Shown: one piece after another, positions 7,330-12,751 of the stretch
Position numbering within the stretch: position 1 is the stretch's first letter
Layout: every line of letters begins with the position of its first letter
Assembly (NCBI GenBank): GCA_031263965.1
Contig: JAISES010000336.1
Coordinates: 1 to 17,994, forward strand
From: Prevotella sp.
GTDB lineage: Bacteria > Bacteroidota > Bacteroidia > Bacteroidales > Dysgonomonadaceae
DNA: 17,994 bases
Direction: 5' to 3'
Made by a program: the position numbers and the translations under genes
The notes under the pieces: model-generated
The model's input: the letters and a program-made list of their open reading frames with translations, nothing else
Databases searched by the model: none
Told to the model about the DNA's origin: nothing

Positions 7330-7386
7330 ATGAACAATTTTTCTTTTACATACTTCTTCTTTTTTTACTTTTATTTTAAAAAGTAA
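7330..7386 (+). CDS. Phe/Tyr-rich leader peptide of the aromatic operon
   Basis: This short frame reads MNNFSFTYFFFFYFYFKK and then TAA. Eight of 18 codons are Phe and three are Tyr, with a run of four Phe codons (9-12). It starts about 23 nt after the predicted transcription start and ends directly before an RNA hairpin arm. Its position before pheA and the attenuator-like terminator make it a sensor of charged Phe-tRNA and Tyr-tRNA, analogous in logic to the pheL leader of enterobacteria though unrelated in sequence. The peptide itself probably has no function. It is too short for routine gene callers. Confidence 0.9.
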   Translation: MNNFSFTYFFFFYFYFKK

Positions 7387-7448
7387 ACAGGATTTTGTAT
7401 GTAAAAATGAAAGTGGAAAAGCAATCAAACAAATATATGGAATCCTGT
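7387..7448 (+). promoter_or_regulatory. Predicted antiterminator hairpin of the attenuator
   Basis: Segment 7387-7402 (ACAGGATTTTGTATGT) can pair with 7433-7448 (ATATATGGAATCCTGT) over 16 consecutive pairs, eight of them Watson-Crick at the base (ACAGGATT/AATCCTGT) and several G-U above. The left arm starts on the base after the leader stop codon. The right arm shares eight bases with the 5' arm of the downstream terminator, so the two structures exclude each other. A ribosome stalled on the Phe/Tyr codons would leave the left arm free and favour read-through. A ribosome at the stop codon would cover it and favour termination. The pairing is read from sequence; the mechanism is inferred. Confidence 0.8.
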
Positions 7449-7471
7449 CAGAAATGACGGGATTTTTTTTT
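7441..7471 (+). terminator. Intrinsic terminator of the Phe/Tyr attenuator
   Basis: The arms 7441-7450 (AATCCTGTCA) and 7455-7464 (TGACGGGATT) form a 10-bp stem with one G-U pair, closed by a GAAA tetraloop (7451-7454). A run of nine T follows (7463-7471). This is a textbook intrinsic terminator placed 17 nt upstream of the pheA start codon. Confidence 0.9.
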
Positions 7472-7488
7472 GACACACGATTTAAAAC

Positions 7489-8331
7489 ATGAAGAAAGTA
7501 GCAATACAAGGAGGATCGGGAGCCTATCATGGTATAGCGGCGGAAAATTTTTTCGGCGAGGAAGTAGAAATAGTACCCTGTATTACATTCAGGGATATTT
7601 TCACCGCGATAAAAAAAGATCCGGACACAACCGGTATCATGGCTATCGAAAATACCATTGCGGGCAGTCTGTTGGGGAATTATCAGTTGTTGAAAGAAAA
7701 CAAACTGCCGATTGCCGGAGAGTTTAAGCAGCGTATATCGCACTGCCTGGCTGCTTTGCCCGGACAGACGATTCATGATATAAAAGAGGTACAGTCGCAT
7801 CCTATTGCCCTGATGCAATGTACGGAATTCCTGGATACGCTTCCGGGAATAAAGATCGTGGAGCATGAAGATACGGCCCTTGCCGCGAGGGATGTAGCCG
7901 AAAAACAAATGACAACCGCGGCTGCTATATGCAGTGTAAAAGCAGCTGAAATATACGGACTGGATATACTGGCGAGAGGAATTGAAACGAATAAGCACAA
8001 TTTCACCCGCTTTCTTATTTTTGGTAACAAGTGGATCGTGGAGGAGATTCAACAGAACGAGGTATTGAACAAATCATCTATCGTTTTCGCCCTGCCTCAT
8101 ACCGAAGGCAGCTTGTCGAAAGTCTTGTCTGTGCTATCCTTTTATGGTATCAACCTGACCAAGATACAGTCTCTGCCGATTATCGGGCGCGAGTGGGAAT
8201 ATCAGTTCTATATCGATGTGAAGTTTTCTGACATGGAACGTTATCATCAGTCTTTGGATGCCATACGCCCATTGATCAGTGAATTGAAATTGCTTGGAGA
8301 ATATCCCGAAGGCAGACAAAGCGAGATGTAA
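7489..8331 (+). CDS. pheA: Prephenate dehydratase
   Basis: The enzyme converts prephenate to phenylpyruvate, the committed step to phenylalanine, in the cytoplasm. It is the monofunctional form (280 residues), without a chorismate mutase domain. The catalytic domain spans about 1-180: IQGGSGAYHGIAA at the N-terminus, AIENTIAGS (52-60), SHPIALMQC (about 103-111) and the catalytic TRF motif in NFTRF (Thr173, Arg174, Phe175). The ACT regulatory domain spans about 197-275 with GSLSKVL in place of GALxxVL. The usual ESRP Phe-binding motif reads QSLP here, so feedback control may differ. It is the first gene after the Phe/Tyr attenuator, and the chorismate mutase is supplied by the last gene of the cluster. 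The ATG at 7489 is 17 nt after the terminator T-run. Confidence 0.95.
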   Translation: MKKVAIQGGSGAYHGIAAENFFGEEVEIVPCITFRDIFTAIKKDPDTTGIMAIENTIAGSLLGNYQLLKENKLPIAGEFKQRISHCLAALPGQTIHDIKEVQSHPIALMQCTEFLDTLPGIKIVEHEDTALAARDVAEKQMTTAAAICSVKAAEIYGLDILARGIETNKHNFTRFLIFGNKWIVEEIQQNEVLNKSSIVFALPHTEGSLSKVLSVLSFYGINLTKIQSLPIIGREWEYQFYIDVKFSDMERYHQSLDAIRPLISELKLLGEYPEGRQSEM

Positions 8332-8333
8332 GA

Positions 8334-8361
8334 CAGTTAGCAGTTAGCAGTTAGCAGTTAA
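8334..8361 (+). repeat. Tandem CAGTTAG heptamers
   Basis: Four heptamers (three CAGTTAG and one CAGTTAA) follow pheA after two bases, then CAGTGATCAG. The rest of the 126-bp gap to the aminotransferase gene holds AT-rich words (GTTATGAGTTATAAATTATG) and imperfect repeats of GGCTAATGGCTAACAGCC with a small AGCC-AAC-GGCT hairpin. No promoter of the TTTG/TAnnTTTG type is obvious, so co-transcription with pheA is likely. Confidence 0.8.
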
Positions 8362-8457
8362 CAGTGATCAGTAGGGGTTTCCCGAAACAAGTTATGAGTT
8401 ATAAATTATGAATTAATAAAGCTATCAGCCAACGGCTAATGGCTAACAGCCTGAAAT

Positions 8458-9621
8458 ATGAAACAGATAATACCGGCAGAGCGCCTCAATACAGTAGAAG
8501 AATATTACTTCTCAAAAAGGCTGAAAGAAGTAGCCGAAATGAATGCGGCCGGACTGAATGTGATCAGTCTGGGAATCGGAAGCCCCGATCTTCCGCCATC
8601 GGAAGAAACTATTAATGCGCTAAGCGAATCGGCTGCACAACCAGATACACATGGCTATCAGCCTCATGTAGGGATACCCGAACTCAGGAAAGCTTTTGGT
8701 GATTGGTACAAACGATGGTATGGTGTAACACTCGATCCTGCAAAGGAAATACAACCGCTGATAGGTTCGAAGCAAGGTATTCTTCACATCTCACTGGCAT
8801 TCCTTAATCCGGGCGATGGAGTATTAGTGCCCAATCCGGGCTATCCGACATATACCTCGGTAAGTAAAATGGTGGGAGCTAAAATCCTCACCTACGATCT
8901 GGATGAAAATAACAACTGGCAACCCGACTTCGAAGCACTGGAGAAAACGGATTTGTCGAACATCAAACTGATGTGGGTAAACTATCCCAATATGCCGACA
9001 GGAGCCAACGGAAGCTTAGAGCTATTTGAAAAACTGGTTGCTTTCGGTAAAAAACATAATATCGTTATCGTTCACGACAATCCTTACAGCCTCATCCTTA
9101 ACGATAATCCATTGAGCATTATGCAGATAGAAGGAGCTAAGGATATTTGTATAGAGTTGAATTCGATGAGCAAATCACACAATATGCCGGGCTGGCGTCT
9201 CGGAATAGCCGTTTCCAACGCGCGGTTTATCCAATGGATACTCAAAGTGCTGAGCAATATAGAAAGCGGCATTCTGAAACCGATGCAACTGGCCGCTATT
9301 GCCGCATTGAATAATTCCGGCGAATGGCACAGGAAAAATAATATAGAACTATATGGAGCCCGCCGTCGATATGCAGAGGCCATTATGGATGAATTAGGCT
9401 GCACATACGATGAAAATCAGGCAGGGATGTTTCTTTGGGGCAAGATTCCGGCTCATTATAAAGGGAGTGAAGAACTGGCCGACAAGATTTTGTACGATGC
9501 GAAAGTTTTCCTTACTCCCGGATTTATATTTGGCGGCAAGGGTGAACGTTATATCCGCATATCGCTCTGCTGTAACAAGAATATGCTGAAAGAAGCGCTT
9601 GAAAGAATAAAGAAATTATAA
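8458..9621 (+). CDS. Class I/II PLP-dependent aminotransferase (probably aromatic)
   Basis: This is a fold-type I aminotransferase of 387 residues. Visible PLP-binding residues are the Schiff-base Lys239 in SMSKSHNMPGWRLG, Asp207 in HDNPY, Asn175/Asn178 in NYPNMPTG, and Arg247; the substrate-carboxylate Arg is in YIRISLC near the C-terminus. YQPHVGIPELRKA (67-79) and GSKQGI (103-108) are typical of the aspartate/LL-diaminopimelate-like branch. Its place between pheA and the DAHP synthase-chorismate mutase gene suggests that it transaminates phenylpyruvate, 4-hydroxyphenylpyruvate or prephenate. The specificity is inferred from context; family alternatives include aspartate, alanine or diaminopimelate aminotransferase. 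The ATG at 8458 is in a good position. The stop lies three bases before the GTG of the next gene. Confidence 0.88.
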   Translation: MKQIIPAERLNTVEEYYFSKRLKEVAEMNAAGLNVISLGIGSPDLPPSEETINALSESAAQPDTHGYQPHVGIPELRKAFGDWYKRWYGVTLDPAKEIQPLIGSKQGILHISLAFLNPGDGVLVPNPGYPTYTSVSKMVGAKILTYDLDENNNWQPDFEALEKTDLSNIKLMWVNYPNMPTGANGSLELFEKLVAFGKKHNIVIVHDNPYSLILNDNPLSIMQIEGAKDICIELNSMSKSHNMPGWRLGIAVSNARFIQWILKVLSNIESGILKPMQLAAIAALNNSGEWHRKNNIELYGARRRYAEAIMDELGCTYDENQAGMFLWGKIPAHYKGSEELADKILYDAKVFLTPGFIFGGKGERYIRISLCCNKNMLKEALERIKKL

Positions 9622-9624
9622 CAG

Positions 9625-10149
9625 GTGGTTAAAGATTTACCCAATAGGTGTAGCATCCGTCTACAAGGATACGATTACAGTCAGGATGGATTGTATTATG
9701 TAACTATTTGTGTACAGAATAAAGTGTGTTTGTTCGGAGAGGTTAAAGATGGCGAAATGATTTTGAATGAGGCAGGGAGAATGGTTGATGATGAATGGCA
9801 ATATTTGAGAATCAAATATCCGCATATTAAATTACATGAATATGTAATTATGCCGAATCATTTTCACGGCATTGTAGAAATTACAGACAATGTAGGGGCG
9901 GGGTCTGCCCGCCCCGAAAATGGTCAATTCAATATCGGGCGGGCAAACCCCGCCCCTACGATTGGAAATATTATCGGGTATTTTAAATACCAAACGACAA
10001 AAAAATTAAACTTGTCTTTCAGACTATGGCAACGAAACTATTACGAGCACATTATCCGCAACGAACAAGCATACGAAAACATTGCCGGATACATATTGAA
10101 TAATCCTTACAACTGGAAAAATGATGACTATTACTACATCCGTAAATAA
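9625..10149 (+). CDS. REP-associated tyrosine transposase (RAYT, Y1_Tnp domain)
   Basis: This is a 174-residue HUH-superfamily single-strand transposase, related to IS200/IS605 TnpA, of the domesticated type tied to REP palindromes. SIRLQGYDYSQDGLYYVTICVQ at the N-terminus (two strands of the fold), MPNHFHGIV with His79-Phe80-His81 (the HUH motif) and WQRNYYEHIIRNE with candidate catalytic Tyr139/Tyr140 are the family signature. YILNNPYNW near the end is also typical. The frame starts with GTG, three bases after the aminotransferase stop; no ATG is near. Residues 90-112 are encoded by an in-frame pair of inverted REP hairpins. The gene is wedged into the aromatic operon and is followed 16 bp later by the DAHP synthase gene, so it is probably transcribed with them. 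Confidence 0.9.
   Translation: MVKDLPNRCSIRLQGYDYSQDGLYYVTICVQNKVCLFGEVKDGEMILNEAGRMVDDEWQYLRIKYPHIKLHEYVIMPNHFHGIVEITDNVGAGSARPENGQFNIGRANPAPTIGNIIGYFKYQTTKKLNLSFRLWQRNYYEHIIRNEQAYENIAGYILNNPYNWKNDDYYYIRK
9892..9959. repeat. Inverted pair of GTAG-headed REP hairpins (BIME-like) inside the RAYT gene
   Basis: The left REP starts GTAG (9892-9895) and folds with GGGGCGGG (9895-9902), a GTCTG loop and CCCGCCCC (9908-9915). The right REP is its inverted copy: GGGCGGG (9937-9943), a five-base loop, CCCGCCC (9949-9955) and CTAC (9956-9959). The two arms are complementary over about 25 bp with one mismatch and one extra C, separated by 17 nt. A GTAG tetranucleotide at the foot of a hairpin is the known recognition feature of RAYT-linked REPs. 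The sequence is much richer in G+C than its surroundings and stays in frame with the transposase. Confidence 0.92.
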
Positions 10150-10165
10150 TAAAATAAAATAAAAA

Positions 10166-11227
10166 ATGAAATTTGACTCAATCTTACTGCCGGGTATCGA
10201 CCCTAAACGCCCTCTGGTAATAGCCGGCCCATGTAGCGCCGAAACAGAGGAACAAGTGATGAATACTGCCAAACAATTAGCGGCAAATGGTGTGAAAATT
10301 CTCCGCGCCGGAATATGGAAACCCCGCACAAAGCCGGGCGGTTTCGAAGGTGTCGGCAGTGAAGGGCTGGCATGGCTGAAAAAGGTAAAGCAAGAAACAG
10401 GCATGTATGTTTCTACCGAAGTTGCAACACAAAAGCATGTTTACGAAGCGTTGAAATTTGGAATCGACCTTCTTTGGGTAGGTGCGCGCACTACGGCTAA
10501 TCCGTTTGCCGTACAGGAAATAGCCGAAGCTTTGCAGGGTGTAGACATTCCCGTATTGGTTAAGAATCCTGTAAATCCGGACCTTGAACTATGGATCGGC
10601 GCTCTCGAACGCCTCAGTAATGCCGGTTTGACCAGGCTCGGCGCCATTCATCGTGGATTTAGTTCATACGATAAGAAAATATACCGCAACCTTCCACAAT
10701 GGCATATACCGATCGAATTGAAACGCCGTATCCCTGACCTTCCTTTGCTTTGCGATCCCAGCCATATCGGCGGTAAACGCGACCTTATATTGCCATTGTC
10801 GCAACAAGCTATGGACTTGAACTACGAAGGTTTGATCATTGAAACACATTGCGATCCGGAGAACGCATGGAGCGATGCTTCGCAACAGGTTACACCTGAC
10901 AGGCTGAAAGAAATACTTGACACCCTTGTTATCCGCGACAGAAAACAATCGACAGAAGACTTATCCGACCTGCGCAAACAAATAGACGAACTGGACGACC
11001 AACTATTGGAACTGTTGGCTAAACGGATGCGTGTATCGTGCGAAATAGGTACATTCAAGAAAGAACATAACATGACAGTTGTTCAAACCGGCCGTTATGA
11101 TGAAATATTGAATACTCGTATTGCTCAGGCAGAAGCGATGAACATGGATGCAGATTTCATACGGACTATACTGGAAGCCATACACGAAGAATCGGTAAGA
11201 CAACAGGTAATTATACTGAATCAATAA
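10166..11227 (+). CDS. Bifunctional 3-deoxy-7-phosphoheptulonate synthase / chorismate mutase
   Basis: The enzyme carries the first step of the shikimate pathway (phosphoenolpyruvate plus erythrose 4-phosphate to DAHP) and the chorismate to prephenate step. Residues about 8-255 form a KDO8P-synthase-like DAHP synthase barrel: GPCSAE with metal ligand Cys23, KPRTKPGGFEG, GARTT, CDPSHIGG with His200, ETHCDP with Glu226, and Asp237 in AWSDASQQ. Residues about 265-350 form an AroQ-type chorismate mutase helical domain (DLRKQIDELDDQLLELLAKR, then IGTFKKEH and EESVRQQ). The fusion, with the mutase at the C-terminus, supplies prephenate directly to PheA and may couple feedback inhibition to DAHP synthesis. 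It ends the operon in this window; a prephenate dehydrogenase gene does not follow. Confidence 0.93.
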   Translation: MKFDSILLPGIDPKRPLVIAGPCSAETEEQVMNTAKQLAANGVKILRAGIWKPRTKPGGFEGVGSEGLAWLKKVKQETGMYVSTEVATQKHVYEALKFGIDLLWVGARTTANPFAVQEIAEALQGVDIPVLVKNPVNPDLELWIGALERLSNAGLTRLGAIHRGFSSYDKKIYRNLPQWHIPIELKRRIPDLPLLCDPSHIGGKRDLILPLSQQAMDLNYEGLIIETHCDPENAWSDASQQVTPDRLKEILDTLVIRDRKQSTEDLSDLRKQIDELDDQLLELLAKRMRVSCEIGTFKKEHNMTVVQTGRYDEILNTRIAQAEAMNMDADFIRTILEAIHEESVRQQVIILNQ

Positions 11228-11246
11228 TTTCCTTGTATAAAAAGTA

Positions 11247-11376
11247 GAGGGTGTGTCAAAAAACCTTTTTACATTGATTGTCATTGCGGGCTTGACCCGC
11301 AATCCCCTGATGAACAGTGTTAATTTTCGGGGGATTCCGTGTCAGGCACGGAATGACAGGCTTTTGACACATCCTC
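11247..11376. repeat. 130-bp palindromic element (family C), copy 1
   Basis: The terminal inverted repeats 11247-11261 (GAGGGTGTGTCAAAA) and 11362-11376 match with one mismatch. Inside are two hairpins, ATTGCGGG-CTTGA-CCCGCAAT and TTCCGTG-TCAGG-CACGGAA, plus outer pairings GTCATT/AATGAC and AATCCCC/GGGGATT. The whole can fold into a multi-arm cruciform. It fills the gap between the convergent DAHP synthase-mutase and outer-membrane channel genes. Its ends followed by T-rich tracts on both sides could act as a bidirectional terminator (inference). It is about 92% identical to the copy at 12621-12751, in the same orientation. Confidence 0.92.
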
Positions 11377-11391
11377 CTCTCTTTTTTATCT

Positions 11392-12573
11392 TCAATTCTC
11401 CCATTGCTGCAACTCCGCCACAGTCAATTGATAGTCCCTTTCTGTTTCCAGATATTTATCTATTGTTTCGTAATACACAGAAAGTTCCAATAAATAATTG
11501 ATCAAAGACAATTGCCCTTTATCGAGAGCTTTCTTCAACAATTCACGGTTATTGGTCGCTTCGAGAGCTTCTTTATACTCACCCAGCAGTACCGACAACT
11601 TCACAGCTTTATCATATTGATTCTTTAGCGTATTTTGAAATTGCAGCTTCGAGTCCATATGTTGTATCTGCAAAGCCGCTGTTTGAGCTTTCCGGTGCTT
11701 AACCGTATTCTTCCCTTCCCACAATGGGATGGACATCCCGATAGAAAAACCCTGCAAGGTTTCGCCGGGCACCCGTTCGCTTGTATATCCCGCTGTAAAC
11801 TTCGGCAGGTTCAAAGCACGGGTCAATTGCTCCTGCTTGCGGCTCAAAGCTATTTCCTGCTCACCCATACGCAGCGAAGGATTATTTTCCTTTACCCGTT
11901 CAAACCATTCCTGATAATCCGTAGGTAAAGCATAAACAGGGAAATCATTCGGGCTGGCAGAAAATACCAGACCGCCATTAAGCCTTTGCAATTCCATCAC
12001 AAGGGTGTTTATCTCTACATTGTTTATCTGCAAAGCCTTTTCTTCGTTCAGGTAATTTAATCTGGTTTTGTTCCGTTCCAGAATATCGGTATTTCCCTGA
12101 TCGAAACTTTTCTGATAAGCTTCTGCCAGTTCTTTAGCATATTTAAGCCGCTCTGTCAATTGTTCATTTACTTTTGACCGGTAAGCAAGCTCCACGCATA
12201 ATATTCCGGCTTGCCTGAGGATATCCCTGCGTTGGCGGTCGTAAGCCAGATCGAGTTGCTTATTCTTCCCTTCGGCCAATTGCGATTTGTAACGATAAGC
12301 CGTAGGAAAATCGAACGACTGCGAAATATCCAGATTGGTACGGTGGCTTGCGGCATTGGGCGATCCCCACAGATAGGAGAACCCGACTTCGGGATTGGCC
12401 AGGTTTAGTCCTGTTCTGTTTTCTATTTTACTCGCTTTGGCCTGTTCTCTGTACGCCTTTAAGGTCGTATTGTTTTCTTCTATGCTTTGCAATATATTAT
12501 CAAAGTTTTGCGCTTCTCCCGCAAGAGAAAATAAACCTGACAATAAGATTATTATATATGTTATTTTTTTCAT
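11392..12573 (-). CDS. TolC-family outer-membrane efflux channel (CzcC-like)
   Basis: This is the outer-membrane component of the tripartite RND pump encoded upstream. It has 393 residues, with a signal peptide in 1-20 (MKKITYIIILLSGLFSLAGEAQ). The rest is largely long amphipathic helices rich in Gln, Glu, Lys and Leu in two related halves, as expected for OEP repeats: for example SIEENNTTLKAYREQAKASK early and LRMGEQEIALSRKQEQL in the second half, with YTSERVPGETLQGFSIGMSIPLW as the beta-strand segment. I choose the ATG at 12573; the open frame runs 20 codons further upstream, but that part is repeat DNA and would precede the signal peptide. It is the last gene of the efflux operon, 122 bp after the pump gene, and is bracketed by direct copies of the family C element. 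Confidence 0.88.
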   Translation of the reverse strand: MKKITYIIILLSGLFSLAGEAQNFDNILQSIEENNTTLKAYREQAKASKIENRTGLNLANPEVGFSYLWGSPNAASHRTNLDISQSFDFPTAYRYKSQLAEGKNKQLDLAYDRQRRDILRQAGILCVELAYRSKVNEQLTERLKYAKELAEAYQKSFDQGNTDILERNKTRLNYLNEEKALQINNVEINTLVMELQRLNGGLVFSASPNDFPVYALPTDYQEWFERVKENNPSLRMGEQEIALSRKQEQLTRALNLPKFTAGYTSERVPGETLQGFSIGMSIPLWEGKNTVKHRKAQTAALQIQHMDSKLQFQNTLKNQYDKAVKLSVLLGEYKEALEATNNRELLKKALDKGQLSLINYLLELSVYYETIDKYLETERDYQLTVAELQQWEN

Positions 12574-12599
12574 AATTAAATATTCTGGGCCCCTCCGGG

Positions 12600-12616
12600 C
12601 CTCCCCAAAGGGGAGG
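12600..12616. repeat. CCTCCCC-AAA-GGGGAGG hairpin
   Basis: A perfect 7-bp stem with a three-base loop lies between the pump and channel genes, preceded by GGGCCCCTCCGGG. It is directly next to the family C copy at 12621-12751. In the operon mRNA it would sit about 27 nt before the channel start codon, where it could affect translation or act as a processing site (inference). Confidence 0.75.
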
Positions 12617-12620
12617 TTAT

Positions 12621-12751
12621 GAGGCTGTGTCAAAAGTCCTTTTTAAATTGATTGTCATTGCGGGCTTGACCCGCAATCCCCTGATAAACAATGGTTAATT
12701 TTCGGGGGATTCCGTGTCAGGCACGGAATGACAGACTTTTGACACACCCTC
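12621..12751. repeat. 130-bp palindromic element (family C), copy 2
   Basis: The terminal repeats are 12621-12635 (GAGGCTGTGTCAAAA) and 12737-12751. It has the same two internal hairpins and nested pairings as copy 1 and the same orientation. About ten differences and one extra base separate the two copies. Its right half lies inside the reading frame of the RND pump gene and provides its stop codon at 12695-12697. Confidence 0.93.

Noticed and set aside
7453..7462. The terminator arm AATGACGGGA is identical to ten bases of the family A palindrome at 110-119
   Set aside because: It is suggestive of a terminator derived from a repeat, but ten bases is too short to separate from chance, and the other half of the palindrome is absent.
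7467..7477. TTTTGACACAC just after the attenuator resembles the end of the 130-bp element
   Set aside because: Only 11 bases match and part of this is the terminator T-run; the match stops at once and no partner end is near.
7186..8052. A 288-codon open frame on the minus strand across the end of the EEP gene, the attenuator and the start of pheA
   Set aside because: It is antisense to two clear enzymes and to the leader, has no recognisable motif, and is rich in Phe, Ser, Arg and Tyr as expected for an antisense shadow.
8334..8361. Tandem heptamers considered as a CRISPR or phase-variable coding repeat
   Set aside because: The units are 7 bp without spacers, lie outside any reading frame, and resemble simple slipped-strand repeats.
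12574..12633. A 20-codon upstream extension of the outer-membrane channel frame
   Set aside because: It is encoded by the CCTCCCC hairpin and the start of the family C element and would place residues before a normal signal peptide that starts with ATG at 12573.
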